Positions 29,663 through 38,646 of a stretch of 64,000 bases of DNA are shown here, piece by piece. The DNA is from Nitzschia sp. pyKryTriq1 (lineage: Eukaryota > Bacillariophyta > Bacillariophyceae > Bacillariales > Bacillariaceae). The notes under the pieces were generated by a model. It was not told where the DNA came from. It saw only the letters and a list, made by a program, of their open reading frames with translations, and did no database searches. The DNA is taken from NCBI GenBank assembly GCA_956465555.1, contig OY101118.1:868001-932000 (forward strand), read 5' to 3'. Numbering within the stretch: position 1 is the first letter of the stretch; every line of letters begins with the position of its first letter. Both the position numbers and the translations under genes were made by a program.

Positions 29663-32600
29663 TTAGAGCTGGTACGCCCCCTTTCTTCTCTTCTTCTTTC
29701 CTGGTATCTTCTCTTCCTTTAGATTTCCCTTGAATTTCTCTGTCATCTTGCCAAAGACGTTGCCTCCCTTGGCCTTTTTCTTGTTCTCTGCTTCTTCCTT
29801 CTCTTCCTCTACCTTGAGGAGGTGATTCATGACCTTGGCGATCTGTGGGTTATTCTCCGCAAGTCCCAATTCTTGGAAGACTTGGTAGGCCTCAGACCAG
29901 CACAGTTGAGCATCGTCTTCGTGTCCTTGCATCTTGTGGATGTTTCCAATCATGAACAGGACGTTCACGTAGTCGCCATCGTTCTTGGTACTATTGTCGC
30001 GACGGATACGGATAAACTCGGTCAAAAGGTCGCGAGCCTTTTCGTGATTGCCAGCGCGGAACTCCATGGTTCCCATGTATTGCAGTACCGCTGCCACACT
30101 TTCGTCGTGTTCTCCAAATACCATTGTTCGGATCTTGAGCGCCTCTTGATACGATCGCATCGCGTCGTCGTTGCGCTCCATATCACTCTGCACGTTGCCC
30201 ATAGCGATGAGAGCATCGGCAACCTTCTCATGATCAGCCCCAAGTTCTGTTCGCCGAATCCTGAGACATTCTTCGTAACATTCCACGGCAAGATCCTGCT
30301 CCTGTTTCTCGCGGTGCACATTTCCTATGTTCTTCAGGGTTTCCGATACCTTGACATGATCTTCCTGGAGCTTGCGGATTCGTAGTGCGTCCCAAAGCAG
30401 GGTCAGAGCGTCATCTAGATCACCTCTCTTCGCCTTGAGGAATCCCATCATGTTCAAGGTGTCACCAACTTCCTTGGAGTCTTCTCCAAGCTGGTAGCGT
30501 CGAATGTTGAGTGATTCCTCAAAGCAGACAAGTGCTCGATCTGGTTCGTCGTTGTTGTGGAGAGTGTATCCCATGCTATAAAGTGTTTCGGCGACGGCAA
30601 TGTCATCTAGGCCGAGTCGATTTCGTCGAATATCCAATGCATCAATGTAATAACTCATGGCGGAGTCATACTCGCCGAGATCATCCATCAGATCACCAAG
30701 CTCTTGTAATACAGTAGCAACAGCTTCGTGTTGTTCCCCATGCAGCAACCGGCGGATTCGAAGTGCGTCTTCAAAGTTTATCTGGGCCTTTTTGGTCTTT
30801 CCGATCGCCCGAGCAAGCGAACCAATCTTCTCATGTGTAACTGCCACTTTCTCGCTGTCTGGTAAGCGAAGCTGTCTAATCTTCAAGGCTTCTTCGAGGC
30901 ACTTGAGAGCTTTGTCTAATCGATTTCGCGTCTGGTGTAAGAACGCCATGTTGAATAGAGTACTTGCGACATCGAGATGGACAAAACCAAGTACTTTGCG
31001 GCGAGCTTGAAGACTCTCTTCAAAGAGTTTCATTGCCTTCTTCTGTTCGCCACTCATGAGATAGACGCAACCAATCAAGTGCAGCAACGAAGCAACTTTC
31101 TCCTTCCGATGGGGCACCTTTGTCACTAGGATCTGAAGAGATTTTTCGTAGCATTCAAGACCCTGCTCCTGGTTTCCTTCAAGATTGTGTAGGATTCCCT
31201 CAATTGTCAAGACGTCCGCATCACGCTCTGGACCACCTTCTGGGTCCAATTCCTTGAGTCGAATGGCCTCTTCGAAGTGCACAATAGCGTCATCCACATT
31301 TCCTTGATCAGAGAGACAATTTCCGATATGATGGTATGTAGCCGCAAGTTCTGGGTGGTCCTCGCCGAGATCGACCTGTTTTGACCTCAGTGCTTCCTGG
31401 TGGCACTGAAGTGCTTCATCGATTTCGCCCTTGCTGTAGTGAATAGTTCCCTTGTTATCCAGAATTTCACCAATTTCCACACGGTGAATGCCTGGGTCTG
31501 TATACATGACGTCTAGAGCCCAATTGTAGCTTTCCATTGCTTCGTGGTAGTCACTCATTCCAAGAAAGACATCACCGATTTTTTGGATCGTATGAGCGTA
31601 TAGAATATGTTCCTCGCCGTGAATTGTGCCGCGGATTCGGAGGCACTGCTTTAGTGAGTCAAGCGCCTGCTCGTACTCGTTCATCTCGGAATAAACAACG
31701 CCAATATTGAAAAGAATACCGGCAACAACCTCGACCTGTCCAAGGGCCGCCAGCAGAATCTCCTGGCTGGTTTCCCAGTGCGCGATGGCTGCGTCCCAGC
31801 ACCGCTTTTCCGCCAGCGAAAAGCCAATCTCATAGTGAGCACGTGCAACTTCGACATCTTTGATGCGGGAGTCTTCCATACTTTGCTCTTCGTCTTCCAT
31901 CGCCAGCTGGCTTCCCAAAGCTTGGTATGCTTGCTTCATGACATTCCGTGGTTCTAGCTTTGAGCCTTTAGGGCGCCTCTCTTTTAACTTTTTAAAGAGC
32001 AGTTCACAGTCCTTGATATGGCGCCGGGTTGAGTTCTCACGTCCAAGAGAGAGAAGTCGGCCGCGGACAAAACTTTTGTCGGACAAAAGATCGGCTGCTG
32101 CACTGTACATACCGCCGCGAATCATGTGAGAAATAATCATTTCCAGTGCGTAACTGTGCCCGGCATCTTCCAGATCCATATCCCACGCTTCCACTTGAGA
32201 GAGGTAGGCTTCTACCAAAGATCTATTCCATTGGCGCTCTGCATCTTTCGTCAGATCTTTGAGAGCTTCCTCTTCCGCGCAAAGGTATTCTCCATATTCG
32301 TGGTGGATATAGTGCATAACCTGTAAAAACTTCTGCTCGTCGTCAGGGTTTTCGTCTTCTTCATCTGCGTCGGAATACGTGATGACTTTCAACACACCAA
32401 GAGCCGAGAGGGCTTCTGGGATGAGAACAGCCGCTTCCTTTTTTTGAGCGTAGAACAGGCTACCCTTCTGTAGCAGGGAGCTTTCGTTCATTTCCAGAAG
32501 AGTTTCGAAAAGAAGTTCTGCCATGTCCATTGGGATGATAGGTGTTGGCTCCGTCAAAGCAAAATCAGAAATGTACTCTCGGTCACAAAACACGATGATG

Positions 32601-35600
32601 AACGCAGCCAAACAGAATTTGATAATGCTGGTTGGCTCTCCGTTGATAGCCGGGGAAAGACTCATGCTGAGAATCTCGTACATCATATCTGTGCCTGTGT
32701 GGTCACCTCCCTTCAGGATTTTGTCCATAGACTTGATTACTTCGCTGTGAATTTCTTCCACGCTGCTCACCACACCAGCTGTGGCATGTTTCAGATTCAG
32801 CCATCGGCCAACACTTTTTACTGCAAGACAGTGGTTCGCACATTCACGGACCACGGACCTTGCTTCTCGCGATTCGGCCATGAGTGTGTGAGAGAGCTGT
32901 CCAGATTCCTGAATGAGTAGGCTGATCGCATCGGCTTCGTCGAGCATGTCGACTTCAACTGTGTCCGCTGCTGGAAGTAGGGTACGGCAGCGAGTAGTCA
33001 CCAGGAGGGCACAGTTGCTATCAAGCTCGTCCGTCTCTTCCCCTGGCATCGGTGCAAAATCGAACCAGTCTAAGTCGGGTTCAAAGCAGACATCATCCAA
33101 AATGATGAGCACACTTCTATCATGAAGGAGTTCAGCAATTGTATCGCGGGCGTAGATCATGAAACCCTCCTCCCTTCGACGACGTTTCGACAGGACTTCT
33201 CCGGGAGTGTGCAACAATTCAGCGAACAGCGGGACGCCCTGGTAGAAGTCCAATTGGGCCACCAACTCGCGGAGACACTGTGTGTAGCGATTGTAATTCA
33301 GCTCTTTGTCCCCGACGTAAACCCACACAACCCCGTCAATGAAATATCTCCTAACATCTGGGTGCTGAGCGACCATTGCAGCCAGAGTTGACTTCCCAAT
33401 CCCTCCCACCCCCAGGGAGTCGGGATCGTTGACTTGTTCTGGAACCGATGAAATAGATACAATGTTAGTTGCAGATAGTCCTAGCGGGTTTTGGATGGTA
33501 TTTCGGATGCTTGTAAAATTATCCAAAAGCGTCGCGTCGGTGACGGCACGAGGGGGTAGAATTCTTCTCAAAATACTTGCAAGCGTGGTGGTTCGTGGTA
33601 GTGGTTCACCATTTACTTTGTCAAGAACATGCTCCGCCGCCTGTGGAATGGGCGCGAGTTCTTCTTCTGCGAGGTACTCGGAATCAGGTTCCTCTTCGAG
33701 CATCGAGGGGTCGATGCCACAAATCTCCATTAGAATGGTTGTGTCAGGGCACCAGTGATCAGTGCTGACCATTACTTCATAACAAAGTTGACGAAAGAGC
33801 CAGGGATCATTAGCATACTGCAATGCCCTAAGTTCCTCTATATGACCGGTAGCAGACCAAGCCTCATGTATATTCGCTGATAGACCTTGCTCGGGCGTTT
33901 CGACGTCTTCGTAGTATGATATCAATTCAGTTGCTTCTCGTTCCATCAGCTCCAGAAGCGTCACATAAGTAGTCTCAGCACGTTCGTTCCACTCTTGTTT
34001 TTCTCCAACGCGGTGCGTTGTTTCGCAAAGCAAGTCAACAAGCGAATTCAGGCGGTACAGCATATCATCCATGTCTTCGTCAGGTTCCTCATCGAAGCAC
34101 TCAAGAATAATTGGCTTGAGATCAGCGAAAAGCTCATCAAGTGTTCCTGCGAAGCTCAGAACCGCCTTCAAAGCCTGGACGGGGGCCATCGCCTCCATGT
34201 CTTTCTTCTTTTTCGCCTTTTCAAAGGTAGAAATGAGTTCCAACTCGTCAGAGAGCTGCAAGAAAATTCCTAAGAGAGCATCGAATCCGTGAAGTAGACG
34301 ATGCGCCGACGTGTCTTCTTTTGCTTCGGAGGCTTCGGCTTCCCTCTCCTCCAGCTCGAGCATGGCATCATTGACATTAGCAACCAGGTCCAAGAGAGCA
34401 CGACTTTTTGCTTCTCTTTGAAGCTTTTTCTTTCTTTTCCTCCTTCGCTTTCTCTCTTCTGGGTCTTCTTTCTTCTTTGGTCTTGGTGGAATCTCGGGTT
34501 TAGCCTCCTTGACCTCTTCCTTTGTTTGCGGTGAGTACGTAGCTGTATTCTGAAGCGAGACACTGCCTTGTGCAGGTGAAGGCGGAGCTTGTTCATTCCC
34601 TGTGTGTTCCTGCCTTACCGAGAATTCACCATCCGTCCGCGACACTTTGCTGGCATCCCCAATGGTATCGGCTTGAGACATTTCAGACTTCTTTGAGCCC
34701 TCCTGCAGACTTTCGTCCTTGCTCTTGTGGCTGGGACTCTGCTGCTCGAATAGCTCATTTGGTTGACCAAACACGTCGCCGATCCCCATCGACGCTTCCG
34801 ACCTTTGCGAGTGCTCGTAAGGCTCATCTGAATTGTGATCTTTTTTCGCATTTGCAACCCCTACATGTGCACTATTAATATCAGCCTCGCCACCAGCGGG
34901 TTCTGACCCGTCATCTGCAAATGACTGACCAGATGACTGCGTAGACTGGGAATGGGATGATTTTTCATCGGATCCGCTTTGTCGAGAACCTTCCCCGCTC
35001 CGATAAGAGCCTTCGCCACTTTTGAAGCTAGCTTCTCCACTTCGAACAGAACCCTCGCCAGAACGATACGACCCCTCTTCGCTTCGGAACGACCTTTCGT
35101 CAGACTTGTATGAACCCTCCTCTAAGGTAGCATCCTCCGCAGATCCACGAGAATCGCCTTCAGAATGAAATGACTTCTCGTCGGAACGATTAGAGCGGTC
35201 ACCACTTCTGTAGGACCCATCGCCTGACCTTGTTGATCGTCCCTCTGAGTAGTAAGACTCTTCACCACTTTTGAAAGACGTCTCTTCCGCATCCTGGGAT
35301 TGTTCTTCAGAACGAAAGGATCGCTGGTCTGATTGGTCGCCACTTTGGTAAGAGTCTTGCGATCTGTCTTCAGAATGAAAAGTCTTCTCAGACGCCTGGT
35401 CGCCACTTCGGTAGGAGCCTTCCTCGGCAAACGAATCAACAGGGGATTGATGAGATACTTCGTCCGGCTCAGGCGGCGGCACACTGGATCCGACTGATGA
35501 GTTGAAGGAACCTTCGACAACCTGTTGAGAGCCATGCTTCGGCTCTTCTTTGGAATGGTAAGAACCCCCTTCGGGCTGGTCTGACGAGTGGTGCGATTGC

Positions 35601-37993
35601 TCGTCAGGTGGCTGTTCTTCCTCGACTTGGTCCGAACCTTCTGCATTGAATTCTGCAAAGGCATCAAATCTAGTAGCACTAAATGCAGCGTCCTCTTCGT
35701 TGGTGTCGTCAGCGGGTGTCGCTCCAAAGGCGTCGCCAAACCCGTCGCCCCCGAAAGGCTCCTTGGCAGCTGAGCCACCACCATCAAATACCGTAGCACC
35801 AAATGCAGCGTCCTCTTCCTTAGTGTCGTCAGCGGGTGTCGCTCCAAAGGTGTCGCCAAACCCATCACCATCAAAAGCATTGTTGGCTGTTGATCCGCCA
35901 CCGAAAACATCAGTAGAAAATTTATCTTTCGTATCATTTGCGTCCCCGGAATCAGATTTTGAAACTTCTGGTTCCGTCGAAGCCCCCGCTTCTTGTGCAA
36001 AAGAGCTTGTGCTTTCTCCCGCGGGTATCTCCGCTTCCGAGCCTTGACGAGACGATCCTCCCTGACTTTGTTTGTCATTATCGGCGTCGGCCCCGTCATC
36101 GTCTTCCCCAGGCGCACCATCAAAGACATCAAGGGCGTCATCTTTATCTTGAATTTCAAAGGTGGTAGTGGCAAAGGCATCAGCACCATCGTTCGCACCG
36201 AAAGCGCTCGATGCAAACAAATCACCACTTTCGGTTGATCCGAATGCGTCACCCCCAAAAGCATCTGCAGCGAAAGCATCTCCTTCAGTTTCAAATGCGC
36301 CCCCAGACTCCACTGTGGCAAATGCGTCACCGGCAAAAAGATCTTTACCAAAACTATGCATAGTTGATCCCCCCCCTTCCGCTTCAGCTTCATCGTCATT
36401 AGAGAATCCATTGGTTAGATGCTCTCCGTCTTCGTCGTCAGTTACAGTAGGCTTTCCAAAATCCTCGTCGGCAAAGCCACCATTTTCAAAAACGACAGGA
36501 GGCGTGTCTATAGCTTTCTTCGGCGACTTGGCAAGTGGCGAGAAATCAATCTCCTCGGCAAATGATGGCGCTTCACTGTCCATTTCTGAGCCCGTCCCCA
36601 TTGACCGTTTTGAACCTTCGAAGTTTTTGCTGTCTGATTCCCGTTGAGAAGGACTTGGTGGTGTAGACTCTTCATGTATCGGCGTTTCGTCTTCTTCTCC
36701 AAAGGAAGGAGCATTACTGCTATAAGATGAGTCTTCTCTTCTGCTGTCATCATCTGGCGGAGGAGGTATATCGTTTTCTCGAAAAGAAGCCTCTTGACTA
36801 CTGTGATACGATCCCTCACCCGAACGATACGATCGTTCTTCGCTGTGAAACGATGGCTGTTCCGCCTCATCGGCAAACGATCTGGAATGACCGCTTCTAT
36901 CTGAACCTTCACCGGACCGTACTGATCCTTCTCCACTCCTATACGACCCTTCACCGGACCGTACTGATCCTTCTCCACTCCTATACGAGCCTTCACCGGA
37001 CCTGTAGGACCCTTCGCCACTTCTATACGAGCCTTCACCGGACCGTACTGATCCTTCTCCACTCCTATACGACCCTTCACCGGACCGTACTGATCCTTCT
37101 CCACTCCTATACGAGCCTTCACCAGACCTGTAGGACCCTTCGCCACTTCTATACGAGCCTTCACCGGACCGTACTGATCCTTCTCCACTCCTATACGAGC
37201 CTTCACCGGACCGTACTGATCCTTCTCCACTCCTGTACGAGCCGTCACCAGACCTGTAGGACCCTTCGCCACTTCTATACGAGCCTTCACCAGATCGAAA
37301 AGAACCTTCACCACTCCTATTAGAGCCTTCACCAGATCGTACTGATCCTTCTCCACTCCTATACGAGCCTTCACCAGACCTGTAGGACCCTTCGCCACTT
37401 CTATACGAGCCTTCACCAGATCGAAAAGAACCTTCACCACTCCTCTTAGAGCCTTCACCTGATCGATAGGATCCTTCACCACTCTTATACGAGCCTTCAC
37501 CAGACCTGTAGGACCCATCGCCACTTCTATAAGAGCCTTCACCAGATCGATAGGATCCTTCGCCACTCTTATACGACCCTTCACCGGACCGATAGGAGCC
37601 TTCACCAGATCGATACGACCCTTCACCACTTCTGTGAGATCCTTCACCGGATCGAAAGGATCTCTCGTCTTCTCCAGAACGATACGATCTTTCGCCGCTT
37701 CGATGGGACCCTTCTCCCGAGCGATATGAACCTTCCCCGCTCCGATATGAGCCTTCCCCGGAAATATACGACCCCTCTCCACTTCTGTATGATCCTTCCC
37801 CTGATCGGTAGGAACCTTCACCGCTACGGTATGACCCTTCCCCTGATCGGTAGGACCCTTCACCACTACGGTATGACCCTTCGTCGGAATAAAAGCTCCC
37901 TTCCCCAGCAGGCACATCGTTCTCGTCCTCGTCAGAAAATTCCTCCTCTATGAATGATCCTTCATCCCCGTTTTCTGGCTTGGGTGATGCCAT
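29663..37993 (-). CDS. Giant RSGEGSY-repeat / NB-ARC / TPR protein (STAND NTPase)
   Basis: Uninterrupted 8,331-bp reading frame, about 2,776 residues, from ATG 37993 (MASPKPENGDEGS); the frame continues 8 codons upstream without an ATG. Regions in order: (1) residues ~40-370, a near-perfect array of the heptad GSYRSGE; (2) a long acidic disordered region with DAFG/FGGD repeats, including a 40-residue unit duplicated at 35681 and 35801, and a second RSGEGSY patch; (3) a basic stretch near 1175 and a helical region to ~1480; (4) an NB-ARC-like NTPase with P-loop GVGGIGKST (1528-1536), Walker B VLIILDDVC, sensor LLVTTRCR and VMHYIHHEYG in the MHD position; (5) from ~2040 to ~2700, a long kinesin-light-chain-type TPR array (repeats like ALxxxxEALRIRRxxLGxxH); (6) a Lys-rich tail. 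STAND proteins of this build act as nucleotide-switched sensors or scaffolds in immunity, apoptosis or allorecognition; the ligand and role here are unknown. Confidence 0.9.
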   Translation of the reverse strand: MASPKPENGDEGSFIEEEFSDEDENDVPAGEGSFYSDEGSYRSGEGSYRSGEGSYRSGEGSYRSGEGSYRSGEGSYISGEGSYRSGEGSYRSGEGSHRSGERSYRSGEDERSFRSGEGSHRSGEGSYRSGEGSYRSGEGSYKSGEGSYRSGEGSYRSGDGSYRSGEGSYKSGEGSYRSGEGSKRSGEGSFRSGEGSYRSGEGSYRSGEGSYRSGEGSVRSGEGSNRSGEGSFRSGEGSYRSGEGSYRSGDGSYRSGEGSVRSGEGSYRSGEGSVRSGEGSYRSGEGSYRSGEGSYRSGEGSVRSGEGSYRSGEGSVRSGEGSYRSGEGSYRSGEGSYRSGEGSVRSGEGSYRSGEGSVRSGEGSDRSGHSRSFADEAEQPSFHSEERSYRSGEGSYHSSQEASFRENDIPPPPDDDSRREDSSYSSNAPSFGEEDETPIHEESTPPSPSQRESDSKNFEGSKRSMGTGSEMDSEAPSFAEEIDFSPLAKSPKKAIDTPPVVFENGGFADEDFGKPTVTDDEDGEHLTNGFSNDDEAEAEGGGSTMHSFGKDLFAGDAFATVESGGAFETEGDAFAADAFGGDAFGSTESGDLFASSAFGANDGADAFATTTFEIQDKDDALDVFDGAPGEDDDGADADNDKQSQGGSSRQGSEAEIPAGESTSSFAQEAGASTEPEVSKSDSGDANDTKDKFSTDVFGGGSTANNAFDGDGFGDTFGATPADDTKEEDAAFGATVFDGGGSAAKEPFGGDGFGDAFGATPADDTNEEDAAFSATRFDAFAEFNAEGSDQVEEEQPPDEQSHHSSDQPEGGSYHSKEEPKHGSQQVVEGSFNSSVGSSVPPPEPDEVSHQSPVDSFAEEGSYRSGDQASEKTFHSEDRSQDSYQSGDQSDQRSFRSEEQSQDAEETSFKSGEESYYSEGRSTRSGDGSYRSGDRSNRSDEKSFHSEGDSRGSAEDATLEEGSYKSDERSFRSEEGSYRSGEGSVRSGEASFKSGEGSYRSGEGSRQSGSDEKSSHSQSTQSSGQSFADDGSEPAGGEADINSAHVGVANAKKDHNSDEPYEHSQRSEASMGIGDVFGQPNELFEQQSPSHKSKDESLQEGSKKSEMSQADTIGDASKVSRTDGEFSVRQEHTGNEQAPPSPAQGSVSLQNTATYSPQTKEEVKEAKPEIPPRPKKKEDPEERKRRRKRKKKLQREAKSRALLDLVANVNDAMLELEEREAEASEAKEDTSAHRLLHGFDALLGIFLQLSDELELISTFEKAKKKKDMEAMAPVQALKAVLSFAGTLDELFADLKPIILECFDEEPDEDMDDMLYRLNSLVDLLCETTHRVGEKQEWNERAETTYVTLLELMEREATELISYYEDVETPEQGLSANIHEAWSATGHIEELRALQYANDPWLFRQLCYEVMVSTDHWCPDTTILMEICGIDPSMLEEEPDSEYLAEEELAPIPQAAEHVLDKVNGEPLPRTTTLASILRRILPPRAVTDATLLDNFTSIRNTIQNPLGLSATNIVSISSVPEQVNDPDSLGVGGIGKSTLAAMVAQHPDVRRYFIDGVVWVYVGDKELNYNRYTQCLRELVAQLDFYQGVPLFAELLHTPGEVLSKRRRREEGFMIYARDTIAELLHDRSVLIILDDVCFEPDLDWFDFAPMPGEETDELDSNCALLVTTRCRTLLPAADTVEVDMLDEADAISLLIQESGQLSHTLMAESREARSVVRECANHCLAVKSVGRWLNLKHATAGVVSSVEEIHSEVIKSMDKILKGGDHTGTDMMYEILSMSLSPAINGEPTSIIKFCLAAFIIVFCDREYISDFALTEPTPIIPMDMAELLFETLLEMNESSLLQKGSLFYAQKKEAAVLIPEALSALGVLKVITYSDADEEDENPDDEQKFLQVMHYIHHEYGEYLCAEEEALKDLTKDAERQWNRSLVEAYLSQVEAWDMDLEDAGHSYALEMIISHMIRGGMYSAAADLLSDKSFVRGRLLSLGRENSTRRHIKDCELLFKKLKERRPKGSKLEPRNVMKQAYQALGSQLAMEDEEQSMEDSRIKDVEVARAHYEIGFSLAEKRCWDAAIAHWETSQEILLAALGQVEVVAGILFNIGVVYSEMNEYEQALDSLKQCLRIRGTIHGEEHILYAHTIQKIGDVFLGMSDYHEAMESYNWALDVMYTDPGIHRVEIGEILDNKGTIHYSKGEIDEALQCHQEALRSKQVDLGEDHPELAATYHHIGNCLSDQGNVDDAIVHFEEAIRLKELDPEGGPERDADVLTIEGILHNLEGNQEQGLECYEKSLQILVTKVPHRKEKVASLLHLIGCVYLMSGEQKKAMKLFEESLQARRKVLGFVHLDVASTLFNMAFLHQTRNRLDKALKCLEEALKIRQLRLPDSEKVAVTHEKIGSLARAIGKTKKAQINFEDALRIRRLLHGEQHEAVATVLQELGDLMDDLGEYDSAMSYYIDALDIRRNRLGLDDIAVAETLYSMGYTLHNNDEPDRALVCFEESLNIRRYQLGEDSKEVGDTLNMMGFLKAKRGDLDDALTLLWDALRIRKLQEDHVKVSETLKNIGNVHREKQEQDLAVECYEECLRIRRTELGADHEKVADALIAMGNVQSDMERNDDAMRSYQEALKIRTMVFGEHDESVAAVLQYMGTMEFRAGNHEKARDLLTEFIRIRRDNSTKNDGDYVNVLFMIGNIHKMQGHEDDAQLCWSEAYQVFQELGLAENNPQIAKVMNHLLKVEEEKEEAENKKKAKGGNVFGKMTEKFKGNLKEEKIPGKKKRRKGAYQL
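34980..35440. repeat. Second, degenerate RSGEGSY-coding patch
   Basis: Within the giant gene, variants of the same Ser-Tyr-Arg-Ser-Gly-Glu codons reappear (YKSDERSFRSEEGSYRSGEG and relatives) at lower regularity than the main array at 36890-37890, separated from it by the DAFG-type region. Confidence 0.8.
36890..37890. repeat. 21-bp minisatellite encoding the RSGEGSY heptad
   Basis: About 45 tandem 21-bp units (plus-strand consensus near CCTTCACCGGACCGATACGAG, with synonymous variation). Higher-order 42-, 63- and longer-period repeats are visible because GSVRSGE and GSYRSGE units alternate in blocks. The 21-bp period keeps several other frames open on both strands, which produces spurious ORFs. 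Confidence 0.9.
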
Positions 37994-38646
37994 CGCGGAT
38001 AACAGCAATAATAACACGGGTCGTCGTAGTTAACGAAGCAATTATTACGACCTTCTGTAATGGAGGGGTTGGTCCGCCTCGTCTCTTCTTCTAGTGTAAT
38101 GGAATATTCCGAGTCAGTCGTCGTTGAACAGAGAGACTCCTATCACGCTTCTCTTCTGCGTCCTGCTTGATGCTTGTTTGATGTTGTTCTGTTGTTGTTG
38201 TTGTTGTGTTGTTGCACGGAATGACTCGCGAGAGCCCTTTTCCGAGCGGGGGGCGGCGGTGCGCGACGCAACGCATGTGGTAGAGAGCACCGGGCACGCT
38301 CGTAGTCTGAAATTTTCAAGAAAAAAGGAAAACATACAATGCGTTAATTTCAAAGATCTGTTAAAAACATCCTATCTTAATATAATAGCAACGTCTGTCC
38401 TATCACCTTTTCTTGAAATATATTCGCTAAAATATATCTACCGGTGTGCCAACAGGAATGGATCGTTCAGGATTTATGCCCGCTGACCAAAATCAAGTTC
38501 CGCGAGGCTTTTTGCAGTTTTCGTCCTACCGGTACCGGTAGCGAGCAGGACACAAAATTAGAAGCAAAAAAGTATGTGGAGATTGAACTACTAAAAGCAC
38601 AGAAGGAGTGTTCGTATTAGCTACAAAATTGTGCTTCGAATCTTCT
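37994..38646. other. Intergenic / 5' flank of giant gene
   Basis: Promoter and 5' UTR of the giant gene (minus) and 3' flank of the AAA+ gene (minus). A GTTGTTGTTGTTGTTGTTG run is at 38190-38210 and a CTACCGGTACCGGTAG palindrome at 38526-38541. No gene is seen. Confidence 0.55.
38526..38541. repeat. CTACCGGTACCGGTAG palindrome
   Basis: Perfect 16-bp inverted repeat just beyond the 3' end of the AAA+ gene (stop at 38647). It is one of the clearest isolated copies of the GTACCGGTAC-type words scattered through the intergenic DNA. Confidence 0.9.

Noticed and set aside
36508-37917. Long second open frame on the minus strand within the giant gene, and an opposite-strand frame at 36727-37323
   Set aside because: Both are by-products of the 21-bp repeat, whose period is a multiple of three and lacks stops in several frames; their translations are simple repeats with no homology.
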